Assembly: GCA_021799935.1 (NCBI GenBank)
Contig: JAJYZM010000009.1
Span: forward strand, 1-12,827
Source of the DNA: a bacterium
GTDB lineage: Bacteria > SZUA-79 > Acidulodesulfobacterales > Acidulodesulfobacteraceae
Direction of reading: 5' to 3'
DNA: 12,827 bases
Shown here: in pieces, positions 1 to 7,816 of the stretch
Layout: each line of letters begins with the position of its first letter
How positions within the stretch are numbered: position 1 is the stretch's first letter
Notes under the pieces: model-generated
The model's database searches: none
Told to the model about the DNA's origin: nothing
Seen by the model: the letters and a program-made list of their open reading frames with translations, nothing else
Translations under genes and position numbers: made by a program

Positions 1-45
1 ATAAATACCTTTTGCAATTCCCGCAAATTTCAAAATATTTTTCAT
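1..45 (-). CDS. 5' end of an unidentified gene (cut by window edge)
   Basis: Only the first 15 codons are visible, reading MKNILKFAGIAKGIY. The start is supported by a GGAGGT ribosome binding site at 49-54 on the same strand, 3 nt before the ATG, and by an extended -10 promoter about 30 nt further upstream. A short basic, hydrophobic start is compatible with a signal peptide or membrane anchor, but 15 residues are too few to name a family. It lies downstream of plsC on the same strand but seems to have its own promoter, so it may be a separate transcription unit. Confidence 0.65.
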   Translation of the reverse strand, partial: MKNILKFAGIAKGIY

Positions 46-76
46 TTTACCTCCAGCGCATTGTGTATATTTTATC

Positions 77-85
77 ATTATAACA
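77..85 (-). promoter_or_regulatory. Extended -10 promoter for the left-edge gene
   Basis: Read on the minus strand the bases are TGTTATAAT, a consensus -10 hexamer preceded by the TGn extension. No convincing -35 lies at 16-18 bp, as expected for extended -10 promoters. Transcription would begin near 70, giving a leader of about 25 nt that contains the GGAGGT ribosome binding site of the edge gene. Nearby at 113-127 are two CTAATCC copies 8 bp apart, of unknown meaning. Confidence 0.45.
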
Positions 86-140
86 TTACTTTTTCCAATT
101 AAAATATTTACCCTAATCCTCTAATCCCGCATTATAATTT

Positions 141-887
141 TTATATTTCGGATTCCAAAACCGCGCGGGTTTCCTGTTCTATTTTTTGGATTATAATATT
201 GCTATCGCCTTTTTCGGCGGCGCCTATAGGTCTTAAAATATGAAACTCGACTGTTTGCCCCGGATGGACGGCAAAGCTGTTTTTTCTTAAAATATTTACC
301 GTGCCTTTAATAGCGACTGGAAGGACGGCAATATTATCATGTTTTAAAAACATATTAAGCCCGCCTTTTTTAAAACTTAAAAGTTTTCCGTCCAAAGACC
401 TCGTGCCTTCTGGAAAAATGAGTATAGAGGTTTTGTTTTTAATGAGTTCGGCGGATTTCCTAACGCTTTTAAAAGCATTTCTCAAATTTTCCCTGTCTAT
501 GGGGATATAGCCGAGCCTTTTCATAGAGCGGCCAAGAAACGGTATTTTAAAAAGAGACGCCTTTGCAATAAATTTAAAATTTAAATCGAGCAAAGCAAGT
601 AAAACGAATATGTCGAAATAACTCTGGTGGTTTGACGTAATAATATAAGATTTTTGCGGGGATATATTTTCGGCGCCCGCGACGTTCACTTTTATCATGC
701 AGGCTTTTAATATGACTTTTGCCCATAATTTTGCTATATTATGCGGAATTTTTTCGCCGAAAAACGAAGTTATAACGGCAAGTATTCCTAATATTACGGT
801 TGAAAACGAAATAACCGTCCAGCAGTATAAACTTAAAAAGAAATTTAATACCAAAACAGGCTTTTTCTCCTTATTGCAGGGTAGCAT
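141..887 (-). CDS. plsC: 1-acyl-sn-glycerol-3-phosphate acyltransferase (PlsC family)
   Basis: This is predicted to add the second acyl chain to lysophosphatidic acid, giving phosphatidic acid, the precursor of membrane phospholipids, at the inner membrane. The four family motifs are present in order: NHQSYFD with catalytic H87 and D92 (HX4D), GYIPIDR at 126-132, FPEGTRS at 158-164 that binds the glycerol phosphate, and LPVAIKGT at 189-196. A hydrophobic segment at about 12-42 should anchor it. The 248 aa length is normal for the family. The ATG at 887 has no good ribosome binding site; a TTG at codon 12, preceded by AAGGAG at a long spacing of 12 nt, is an alternative start. It begins 26 nt after the DUF5666-like gene, so it is probably the last gene of the pilus transcript. 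Exact acyl specificity cannot be read from the sequence. Confidence 0.92.
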   Translation of the reverse strand: MLPCNKEKKPVLVLNFFLSLYCWTVISFSTVILGILAVITSFFGEKIPHNIAKLWAKVILKACMIKVNVAGAENISPQKSYIITSNHQSYFDIFVLLALLDLNFKFIAKASLFKIPFLGRSMKRLGYIPIDRENLRNAFKSVRKSAELIKNKTSILIFPEGTRSLDGKLLSFKKGGLNMFLKHDNIAVLPVAIKGTVNILRKNSFAVHPGQTVEFHILRPIGAAEKGDSNIIIQKIEQETRAVLESEI

Positions 888-913
888 TAAATTATTTTTA
901 TGTTAAACGCAAA

Positions 914-1279
914 TTAATAAAAAACTTCTTGAATCTGGATTGCGACAAGTTCTCCGCTGGAATTTTTAACTGCCTCTACTTTCACGGTCTCTCCTTTCTT
1001 TAAATCGGAACATGAAATATCCGACATATTTTTAATAACGGAAGAGGAAGCCGGCGGGGCAGCGCATTTCGTATCGCTTGTAATATATACAGTTATCCCG
1101 TTATAAAAAGTCATAGACGAAACCGAAACATCCTTTATCATGCCGCCGTAAAAATAAGAACCCGGTGAAGGCTTTATTATATTTTGCGCGTCCGCCGAAA
1201 CATATCCTGGCAAGCCTATAAACATAAAGGCGGATAACAGAAATAAAATAACTATAGGTAATTTTTTATTTAAATCCAT
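914..1279 (-). CDS. Small secreted DUF5666-like protein next to pilY1
   Basis: The protein has 121 aa. A signal peptide is clear: basic MDLNKK, a hydrophobic core at about 8-24, and likely cleavage after VSA (residue 29). The rest resembles DUF5666-type small beta-barrels: a GGMIKDVSVSSMTF start, an ITVYITSDT strand, then DLKKGETVKVEAV and a closing ELVAIQIQEV, the usual 'dG.lvA..I' ending. Two cysteines (C72, C90) could form a disulfide. I chose the ATG at 1279 because GGGAG lies 6 nt before it; an in-frame ATG 18 nt upstream has no such site and would put a Trp/Glu stretch ahead of the signal peptide. It follows pilY1 by 71 nt, the position and size of Pseudomonas PilY2, so a role with PilY1 is plausible but inferred. 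The family call is from pattern memory. Confidence 0.72.
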   Translation of the reverse strand: MDLNKKLPIVILFLLSAFMFIGLPGYVSADAQNIIKPSPGSYFYGGMIKDVSVSSMTFYNGITVYITSDTKCAAPPASSSVIKNMSDISCSDLKKGETVKVEAVKNSSGELVAIQIQEVFY

Positions 1280-1350
1280 TGTTTTCTCCCAAAACACGCG
1301 TTTTGTTTAACTAAAAAATAAAAAAATTAATCATGTTATATTAATTATAT

Positions 1351-4300
1351 TCACGGCAGTTGAAACCATGAAGTCGGTACCAGCTTTGACGTAAGAGATG
1401 GTATTTTTTGGGTTAAAACCGCCCCCGTCGACGTCGTTACTATTAAATTGCCGTTTGAAATTACCGGAGCGGAAGGAACGCCGCTTCCTATCACCATTGA
1501 TTGCGATGCGCCTGCTCCCGCCACATTAGAGATAGTTGTAGTACCTCCGCTCGTCGTTATAGTTCCGCCTCCGTTAAGATAATAAACAGCATACAAATTG
1601 GCGGTTCCGTAACCGCAGGCGTTGGCCGTTGCGGAAGGAGTATATGTAACGAAATATACAACGCCGTCATATACCTGAGCGGTTCCGACCGCTTTTTCCC
1701 CCTGGCTTAAATTAATATACCACCCTGCGCTCGAACTCGGCAATGTTCCGATTCCGCTTGTTCCGGTTGAATCCGTTAGATTAGTTTCGCTATACGGACC
1801 AGATGTAGCGCATTCTCCCGTCCCCTGAGTTCCTACAGTGTTTAATCCGATTAATTCGTTATCTCTGGCAGTAATAACCTCGGTTAAATTTCCCCTGTTG
1901 CCAGTGCCGAAAAACAGCCATAAATTGCCGCTTGAGTCATAAGAAACAGCCGGAGGAAAAAATATATTTAAAGGCGCGGATGTTTGATTGGAAGCAAAAA
2001 CCCTGCAGCCCGTCCAATTTTGCGTATTTCCCGAACCCTGCGGAGATTCCCCGAAGGGTATATTAAATGCCCACATTTGTCCGCCCAAATCTCCCACATA
2101 AAAAGCTTGAAGCATAAAATCTGAACTCTCTATGGGAGCAATCGTGGAAGGAATTGAATAAGCCATATGCGAATCGTTTGCGCTGTCGAATTTCCATAGC
2201 TCCTGTTCGTTAACATAGTTAGGAGCCCCAGAAGTTCCCGTATTTACCGGATTCGGTTCGACATATAGAGAATATACTGCCTGTCCGGCGGTATTATTAG
2301 ACGAATATCCGCCTCCGATAAAAGCCGTCCATGTTTGGATATATTCAGGAGCAGCAACCGGACTCTGAGGATTGGGATTGTTTCCGCAAACCCCTGTCCC
2401 GCCGTTGGTTGAATTATAATTAGGATTAGGCAGGCAGACATAGGTCATTAAAGGCTCAGACCATGTATTACCCATAGGAGCAGTAGATGCGGAAGCATCG
2501 GAAAAATCCCATAATCCGGTCGGATAAGCGCTTCCAAGATTTCCTGGGTTCGTTAAATCGACCGCATAATAACTTGTTCCGCCGTCTCTTTCCCCCCCTA
2601 CTAAAACCGTATGCCAACTGCTTACGGGTATTCCAGCAGATATAGGATATGCAGACGTATCTAAACTATTAGCCGTACCGTTAAAAATATTGCCGAAGAA
2701 CGTATCGTTAATAGACGGAGTCGAATCCACAAATTCGTATATAGAAGGCTGAGTAACCGATGATTCATACCATGAGGTAATCTTCGGCAAAGAAGAACCG
2801 CTGTTTGTATCTAAAAAATCCGGCGGGATATATCCGAATAGTTCGCTTCCCGTCCCGTCCGTAAAAGAACTCGTCGAACTATCCCATGTTCCCGCATCAA
2901 ATCCGTGCAGCATGCCGTCATTTGCTCCTACGACTAAAACCATCCGCCTCTTGGCGTATTGCGACTTAAACGATTGATAAGACAAGCTCGAATAGGGATA
3001 AGAAGGCGGCGAGAGCAATACTGGATCTGAATGGAATATCGCTCCCAGTTTCCAGTTATCCGTCGCGCTGTCCGGATTTAATACAAAATTTATTATATCG
3101 TCGGCGCATGCGCTTTCCGATGTTGAGCCCGGACAAACCGAGGCGTAATTGGTTGAATTTAATCCGAGCAACGTTTCTAAGTTAGAAACATTGCTTATAT
3201 TAAACGGGATTGTTTCATTTAGCCCGGTTGAAGGATTTGTTTCGTTAGTGGTTATAAATCTTGATGCTGGTGATTCGGTTTGGAGCTCTCCGCCTGCCCC
3301 GTTACCGTTATCCCAGTATGAATCGCTTGTAATTATCTGCCCGCCTGTACTGACGGCAGAACCGTTAGGTCCTGTTAGCTGCCCCTGAGAATTCAACTTA
3401 AATAAAAATATATTCCCCTCTCCCCATAAAGGCTGATTCAAAGCCTTAAAATCTGCATAATAAACATTGCCGTTTTGCGCATTAACCTGATGGACGACTG
3501 GCGAAGTGAAAGAAGTGGACTGCGCTTCAATCTGGTCGAATATCGTAGTAAGCGAATTGACTAACTCGCTGTAATTAAACGTTAAATAAACTGTGCCGGA
3601 AAGCGTTAACGTTCCGCTAAAATTAGAAAGCGGGTTGGATAAAAGAATAGTATCCGCGTTAGGGTAAATTCCGGTTACTACGGCGCAGTCGAAACCTGCC
3701 GAAGAATATATGCCGCTCGGCTCTCCAGTTGAACTTGTATTGTTTGCTTCGCAATCGGAAGACTGCCAGCCGTTGTCCGATACCGTATCGCCGACCAGAG
3801 CTCCGTTCGTAGTCGAAAATGCCGCCGACGGAAGCGTAAAGGTTGTAGAAGAACCGCCTGCCGCTGCCTGAAACTGCAAAGGCAAGGAAATGACTGTTTC
3901 TGGATTGGTAGCGGTATCAACGGTAGGGGGCCCGATTCCTGCTCCCGCATTTGCCATAGCCTGAATATAGGAAGGTCCGCTTACTCCTCCGCTGTAACCA
4001 AATCCTATCATAAATGTTTCTATTGGATATGTAGTATCTACGTTTGTATATAAATTGTAAAGTTCGCCCGGTGTATAGGCGGCTGACGGATCGTTTGCTT
4101 CTCCATCCGTTATAATTATATTAAAATTTCGGCGGCATGCTTTTGCACCGTCCGAGGCAAGGGAATTGGTAAAATATGATATCATTTCTTTAACCATTGA
4201 ATACATGGGCGTTCCACCTCCTGCCTTTAAACCTGTTACATAGTTGCCGGCAGGGTCTTCGAGGGTGCCGTAATCTTTGGCATCCCATAAAACGTAATTT

Positions 4301-5106
4301 ATCGCTTGACCCGCAATATTTGAAGGGTCAAAATACGGGTCGGTCGAATTGTTAGAATTTGAGCTAATGGTGGTAGTCGTTGACTGGGTCAGGCTTCCGT
4401 TTACGGTTAAAGGAACGTATAATGTCCATGGAGAATTACCTGTACCATTAGCAACATCGTTTAAATAAGGCAAATAATCGTAAGAGATAAAATACAATCC
4501 GTTTTCGTCGGAATTGCCGGAACAATATTCGGAATTAAATGGATAATTGTTATTATAATTATTGGTCCCGCTTAAATAATATTCGCCGGTTTCATCGGGA
4601 ATTCCTGTCCCTGTGCTTCCGCTGTAAGGAAAATATGAAGCGGTAGAAGGATTTTGAAAAGATTCGTCGTTTGAATATATACACTGGTCAGCCGTGCCGC
4701 TCGTATATGTGTACTGTGAGTCTATTTGGTCGAATGTCGCAAACGCAAAATTTAGATTCGAAAAGGCAGAATCTGTAACAATCTCGGATATAGCCATTTT
4801 TGCGTTGTATATCTTTGAAAACACGCTGTTGGACCCCGGCGCCCATGCGAAAGAACCGCCTCCACCGCTCCAGGATTCAGGGGCGTCATACCCGTTTGCA
4901 GTAGAGTTCTTCCACTCGACCCCCTCATTCCACATCATAGAACCAGAAGTATCCAAAAATATTAAAACATTGGGGTTATTAAGATTTGTAAGTAAGGAGG
5001 TATCGGAGGCATAAATTTTATTTGCCGAGAAGTTTGAACCTAGAAAAAAGATTAAGAAAATAAACGTAAAGATTATTTTCATAAAAAATCCTGTTTTATT
5101 ATTCAT
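1351..5106 (-). CDS. pilY1: PilY1-type type IV pilus tip adhesin / mechanosensor
   Basis: A 1251 aa secreted protein expected at the pilus tip or outer surface, where PilY1 homologues control pilus extension, attachment and surface sensing. A signal peptide covers about 1-34. A VWA domain follows with a full metal site: DTSGS (D52, S54, S56), GGGTP (T299) and ITDGE (D334). The C-terminal PilY1 beta-propeller begins near 540 and shows the family blocks: GAIFHSDPV (688-696), VGANDGMLHGFDAG (726-739), VGGERDGGTSYYAVD (836-850), FIGGGY (929-934), YVGDLGGQMWAF (1003-1014), LFFGTGN (1064-1070) and a final SWFQL. I see no DxDxDG calcium loop of the Pseudomonas type. Twelve cysteines suggest disulfides. 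About 95 residues (417-510) are inserted before the last VWA helix. AAAGG lies 7 nt before the ATG; Met9, preceded by CAGGA, is an alternative start with a more typical signal peptide. Confidence 0.93.
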   Translation of the reverse strand: MNNKTGFFMKIIFTFIFLIFFLGSNFSANKIYASDTSLLTNLNNPNVLIFLDTSGSMMWNEGVEWKNSTANGYDAPESWSGGGGSFAWAPGSNSVFSKIYNAKMAISEIVTDSAFSNLNFAFATFDQIDSQYTYTSGTADQCIYSNDESFQNPSTASYFPYSGSTGTGIPDETGEYYLSGTNNYNNNYPFNSEYCSGNSDENGLYFISYDYLPYLNDVANGTGNSPWTLYVPLTVNGSLTQSTTTTISSNSNNSTDPYFDPSNIAGQAINYVLWDAKDYGTLEDPAGNYVTGLKAGGGTPMYSMVKEMISYFTNSLASDGAKACRRNFNIIITDGEANDPSAAYTPGELYNLYTNVDTTYPIETFMIGFGYSGGVSGPSYIQAMANAGAGIGPPTVDTATNPETVISLPLQFQAAAGGSSTTFTLPSAAFSTTNGALVGDTVSDNGWQSSDCEANNTSSTGEPSGIYSSAGFDCAVVTGIYPNADTILLSNPLSNFSGTLTLSGTVYLTFNYSELVNSLTTIFDQIEAQSTSFTSPVVHQVNAQNGNVYYADFKALNQPLWGEGNIFLFKLNSQGQLTGPNGSAVSTGGQIITSDSYWDNGNGAGGELQTESPASRFITTNETNPSTGLNETIPFNISNVSNLETLLGLNSTNYASVCPGSTSESACADDIINFVLNPDSATDNWKLGAIFHSDPVLLSPPSYPYSSLSYQSFKSQYAKRRMVLVVGANDGMLHGFDAGTWDSSTSSFTDGTGSELFGYIPPDFLDTNSGSSLPKITSWYESSVTQPSIYEFVDSTPSINDTFFGNIFNGTANSLDTSAYPISAGIPVSSWHTVLVGGERDGGTSYYAVDLTNPGNLGSAYPTGLWDFSDASASTAPMGNTWSEPLMTYVCLPNPNYNSTNGGTGVCGNNPNPQSPVAAPEYIQTWTAFIGGGYSSNNTAGQAVYSLYVEPNPVNTGTSGAPNYVNEQELWKFDSANDSHMAYSIPSTIAPIESSDFMLQAFYVGDLGGQMWAFNIPFGESPQGSGNTQNWTGCRVFASNQTSAPLNIFFPPAVSYDSSGNLWLFFGTGNRGNLTEVITARDNELIGLNTVGTQGTGECATSGPYSETNLTDSTGTSGIGTLPSSSAGWYINLSQGEKAVGTAQVYDGVVYFVTYTPSATANACGYGTANLYAVYYLNGGGTITTSGGTTTISNVAGAGASQSMVIGSGVPSAPVISNGNLIVTTSTGAVLTQKIPSLTSKLVPTSWFQLP

Positions 5107-5121
5107 TTCTCCACCTTTAAT

Positions 5122-5180
5122 CCCCGTTTCTTAAACTCCCTTCCTTATAAAGATAAGGAGGGGAGCCCATTAGGACGGGG
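5122..5180 (-). other. Nested inverted repeat / RNA hairpin before pilY1
   Basis: Bases 5136-5148 and 5153-5165 form a 13-bp stem with a 4-base loop and one imperfect position (C opposite A in the minus transcript, G-U in the other strand). An outer 6-bp stem, CCCCGT (5122-5127) with ACGGGG (5175-5180), encloses it. In the pilus transcript it ends 15 nt before the pilY1 ATG, just ahead of its ribosome binding site. One arm contains CCTCCTTA, the usual anti-Shine-Dalgarno sequence, and the other ATAAGGAAGG, which looks like a ribosome binding site. No T-run follows on the minus strand, so it is not a normal terminator. A control or RNA-processing role is inferred. Confidence 0.6.
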
Positions 5181-5194
5181 TAATTATCCCTTTA

Positions 5195-5752
5195 TTATTG
5201 GTTGTATCCTACCTGAATAGGCCCGTAACTGAAAGTCATACCGGTCTGAACGGTTTTTGAGCCGTTTTGGTTTTGAGTTATAGTGTTTATCTGCCCGTTA
5301 TAAAAATGATAATTAAGGCTGTACCCCGGAACGCCTCCATAAACCCCTTCGTATTCAAAACCGAATGAACCGCTATTGTTAGCAAATCCTAAAGCGTTTG
5401 AAAAATTCGAATTTATATTTGCGGCGGTCAATCCGATATAAGTAGGACTTTGCTGCACCGTATTATTGCCGCTTATAGTATAATAATATATACTTGGGGA
5501 CGGCATGCCTATTCCCGTATTGGTCTGCTGGCTCGTATTTAACTGGGCAAGCACGATATTCATAGCCGAGTTCGATATATTTAAAGTCTGCTCGGAAGAC
5601 GTATAGTTTCCGGCGTTTAGAATATCTGTCCCGGTTGTTTCTATAGCTACCGCCGCCAATATGCCAAGAATTGCGATAACCAATATTACCGTTACAAGGG
5701 CTATTCCACGATTATTTTTTGTTATAATATTTATAAAATTTTTATTTTTCAT
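5195..5752 (-). CDS. pilX: PilX-like minor pilin
   Basis: A 185 aa prepilin-like protein. A basic leader ends in NNRG (G16), followed by IALVTVILVIAILGILAAVA, the hydrophobic helix that holds pilins in the membrane and in the pilus core. This matches the PilX N-terminal type. Position +5 of the mature protein is Thr rather than Glu, as in PilX/GspK-type tip pilins that cap the fibre. The rest is rich in Asn, Gly, Ser and Tyr and nearly free of charge: by my count 6 charged residues in the 169 of the mature chain. It lies between pilW (9 nt gap) and pilY1 (88 nt gap), the order found in Pseudomonas. No clear ribosome binding site precedes the ATG, so translation is probably coupled to pilW. 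The named gene is a family-level call. Confidence 0.82.
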   Translation of the reverse strand: MKNKNFINIITKNNRGIALVTVILVIAILGILAAVAIETTGTDILNAGNYTSSEQTLNISNSAMNIVLAQLNTSQQTNTGIGMPSPSIYYYTISGNNTVQQSPTYIGLTAANINSNFSNALGFANNSGSFGFEYEGVYGGVPGYSLNYHFYNGQINTITQNQNGSKTVQTGMTFSYGPIQVGYNQ

Positions 5753-5761
5753 ATTATCACA

Positions 5762-7000
5762 TTAACTGCCGTAATAGGCGTTCCTTAAAAATATGCTTGA
5801 GTTTAAAGTTTTCAAAATGTTATTGCCTACGACCTGACCTGCGTTTCCTTTGGCGCCGATCCCGCCTGCATTAGAATTGTAAGGAACGTTAACGCTGTAA
5901 GCCGGCGAATCGGACAGCGCTACGTTAGACTCGCCGGTAACGGACAAATTTAAGTAGGGAGGCTCAGACTGATTTGTGCCGTTGCTGTAATAAACTTTAA
6001 TTTGCCCGGCAGGCGAAGTAGAAGTTATGTAATATGACATCGGGCCGTTAAAATTATATCCTTCAGGCGCAACCGCAAAATTATTAATATAATCGCTGAG
6101 GGTAATCGTATTTGAACATTGCGGCGGCGTATATGCGCCGCCTGCTCCAGGCGCCGGCGGCTCTATGAATATCTTGCTCAAAGTGCACTCGTATAAATTA
6201 CCCGGAACATCGAACGGAGCATTAAAATTATATGTTGTATTTCCCCAATAAAATAAAATTTGATTTACGGAAGATACGTTTCCGCCGCCTATGCTTTTAG
6301 GCGGCACAGGATTATTAGTGCCACAGGGATTATTTCCATGACCAGGATTTACAACAATCGCGTTAGAATTAGTTAACACGTTTGTAACGCAAAAAGTTAT
6401 CGGTGCGGCGGGAAGCGGATTATTATTAAGGGGCGTCGGGTTCTCAATATTAATAACCTGACCTATATAAAAGTTATTAATATTGCAAGAGCAGGGAACG
6501 TTTGGGTCGGCGCACAAGTTAAACCTTGCCGATGCAGATTTTGAGTTAGAATTTGCGTTAGGTGTTAAAACACATGGGATAGAATTGTTAACTACGGCGC
6601 TATAACTTACTAAAACCTCGTACGGATTGTTTGGATATGCCGCGCTGACAACTTGAACCGGAGGTACCGGATTACCTTGAGAATATGCATAATAACCGTT
6701 TCCGTAGTCGAATCCCGCCATACGCAGCGAATATCTTACGGTATTGAAAGCCGTATTTAATCTTTGCTGTTCGGTCGAAATGGACCTGTTAAATCTTATG
6801 ACGCCGGATTGAGTCAGTAAAATGAATCCTGCCGCCGCAACTACTATTACGGAAATTGCCAGGGCTATTATAAGTTCGACCGTGGTCAAGCCGTTACTGT
6901 TATTCAAAACCGCTATCGGTCTTTTTTTATAAAAACCTGCCGTACGGCTCAAAGTATGGCAATATATGTGAAAATTATTTTCTTTCGCTTTCTTGCTCAT
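5762..7000 (-). CDS. pilW: PilW-like minor pilin
   Basis: A 412 aa prepilin. The processing site is SNG|LTTVEL (G37, with Glu at +5), followed by a hydrophobic helix to about residue 63 and a STEQQRLNTAFNTVRYSLRMAGF stretch (split here as STEQQRLNTAF and NTVRYSLRMAGF) typical of PilW. The chain ends LRNAYYG, like the usual PilW 'LRN' ending. Eight cysteines lie in the mature part, including a CSC at about 169-171, so disulfides are likely. The first ATG gives an unusually long 37-residue leader and has no ribosome binding site; a TTG at codon 32 would give the more usual leader MNNSNG, but it also lacks a good site, so the start is uncertain. It follows pilV by 20 nt. In known systems PilW joins the PilV-PilX-PilY1 tip complex that primes pilus assembly. 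Confidence 0.85.
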   Translation of the reverse strand: MSKKAKENNFHIYCHTLSRTAGFYKKRPIAVLNNSNGLTTVELIIALAISVIVVAAAGFILLTQSGVIRFNRSISTEQQRLNTAFNTVRYSLRMAGFDYGNGYYAYSQGNPVPPVQVVSAAYPNNPYEVLVSYSAVVNNSIPCVLTPNANSNSKSASARFNLCADPNVPCSCNINNFYIGQVINIENPTPLNNNPLPAAPITFCVTNVLTNSNAIVVNPGHGNNPCGTNNPVPPKSIGGGNVSSVNQILFYWGNTTYNFNAPFDVPGNLYECTLSKIFIEPPAPGAGGAYTPPQCSNTITLSDYINNFAVAPEGYNFNGPMSYYITSTSPAGQIKVYYSNGTNQSEPPYLNLSVTGESNVALSDSPAYSVNVPYNSNAGGIGAKGNAGQVVGNNILKTLNSSIFLRNAYYGS

Positions 7001-7020
7001 AAAGTTAATTTTTAAAATGG

Positions 7021-7590
7021 TTATGAAATTAAATCGTTCATTATTATTACATGCTGTCCGGTATCCTGCCAGCTGACTTCAACCTGGGCGTTAATAACCG
7101 TAGTTGAGGCGGGATAAGGTTGACCTGTTACGGGATTATTATAGGAAAATTTAATAGTTACGGTGTAAGGTAAAGTTACCCCCAGTCCAGTCGGAGAAGG
7201 TGAATCGGGAGCAACTCCCCCTACTGTTAAAGCCGGATTTATACAGGAAGTTATCGGGTTTCTTGCGTCTGCACTCGGTGAAACAATGGGCTTTACCGTA
7301 TAAGTACAAGTTCCCGGCACGACAAAGGTACATGTCGGCGGCAGGGGAGCAAAGTTAATGGGAGCATTCTGTATTCCGCTAACCCCGAGGCAGTTTAGCT
7401 GGCTAACCTCCGCCTGCGCTATAGTAGTAGCCGTATTTATCTTGCCCGCCGTAGCATTGTTATTTGTAAGGGCGACCGCCAGCGCCATTACGCCCAGAAA
7501 TCCGATGGTAAGAATAACCATAGCAATCATAACTTCCAGCAAAGAAGCACCGCTGCGGTTTTTTATTAATAGACCGTTGTTCCTAATCAT
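7021..7590 (-). CDS. pilV: PilV-like minor pilin
   Basis: A 189 aa prepilin and the first gene of the pilus cluster. The leader ends NRSG (G14) and the mature chain begins ASLLEVMIAMVILTIGFLG, with Glu at +5 and the 'SLLEVMIA' start typical of PilV. The following AEVSQL segment also fits PilV. Four cysteines in the C-terminal half (NCLG, PTCTF, GTCTY, TSCIN) could form two disulfides. There is no Shine-Dalgarno sequence before the ATG, only an A/T-rich leader of about 34 nt from the predicted promoter, so initiation may depend on an unstructured leader. Assembly role as for other minor pilins: it helps start the fibre and present PilY1. No FimU/FimT or PilE homologue lies beside it here, so part of the usual set must be elsewhere or absent. 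Confidence 0.86.
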   Translation of the reverse strand: MIRNNGLLIKNRSGASLLEVMIAMVILTIGFLGVMALAVALTNNNATAGKINTATTIAQAEVSQLNCLGVSGIQNAPINFAPLPPTCTFVVPGTCTYTVKPIVSPSADARNPITSCINPALTVGGVAPDSPSPTGLGVTLPYTVTIKFSYNNPVTGQPYPASTTVINAQVEVSWQDTGQHVIIMNDLIS

Positions 7591-7631
7591 AAAATTTTAT
7601 TTTAAAAATTCTATTTTTGTTTTATATATTG

Positions 7632-7659
7632 ATTATATCATCATCCGAAAAAAAGTCAA
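7632..7659 (-). promoter_or_regulatory. sigma70-type promoter of the pilV-W-X-Y1 cluster
   Basis: On the minus strand TTGACT (7659-7654) is followed after 16 bp by TATAAT (7637-7632). This matches consensus at 11 of 12 positions. The start of transcription would be near 7625, leaving about 34 nt before the pilV ATG. It is the only good promoter I see ahead of the pilus genes, so the six genes down to plsC may share one transcript. Confidence 0.65.
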
Positions 7660-7697
7660 AAACCTTCAAACTATGAATATCTATCCGTCGGGTTTAA

Positions 7698-7787
7698 TTA
7701 ACGGCAAACTGCTTTTAAACGAGTTCTGTAACCGAAATTTAACGGAAATGAAATAAAAACGAAATAAAAATTTAACGGAAATTTAAC
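7698..7787. repeat. Repeat cluster between divergent pilV and ssb promoters
   Basis: TTAACGG occurs at 7698-7704, 7739-7745 and 7772-7778, and a further TTAAC at 7783-7787. The last two of these copies are 11 bp apart. A 15-bp exact direct repeat, AAATTTAACGGAAAT, lies at 7735-7749 and 7768-7782, 33 bp apart (about three helix turns). The rightmost copy touches the ssb -35 box. Direct repeats with an 11-bp period are the usual sites of PhoB/OmpR-type response regulators, so an activator site is the simplest reading, but the regulator is unknown. Confidence 0.5.
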
Positions 7788-7816
7788 TTGCCAAAATAAA
7801 TTACTTAAATTATCAT
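7788..7816 (+). promoter_or_regulatory. sigma70-type promoter of ssb
   Basis: TTGCCA (7788-7793), a 17-bp spacer and TATCAT (7811-7816) match consensus at 10 of 12 positions. Transcription would begin near 7823, leaving a leader of about 48 nt that ends with CGGAGG at 7861-7866, the ribosome binding site of ssb. The repeat cluster abuts the -35 box. Confidence 0.6.

Noticed and set aside
1290..1305. CAAAAC/GTTTTG hairpin touching the ribosome binding site of the DUF5666-like gene
   Set aside because: A 6-bp, mostly A/T stem is common by chance in such AT-rich DNA.
1326..1345. ATTAAT/ATTAAT hairpin followed by T-runs after pilY1 (minus strand), as a terminator
   Set aside because: The stem is six A/T pairs with an 8-base loop, too weak to call; the downstream gene also has no clear promoter.
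4694..5014. Open frame of 106 codons on the plus strand
   Set aside because: It is antisense to the VWA part of PilY1, with no family features or start signals.
7358..7756. Open frame of 132 codons on the plus strand across pilV and the pilV-ssb gap
   Set aside because: It is antisense to a clear PilV, has no ribosome binding site or recognisable motif, and its right end runs through the promoter region.
7735..7782. CRISPR-like repeats
   Set aside because: Only two full 15-bp copies exist, with no series of regular spacers and no cas genes.
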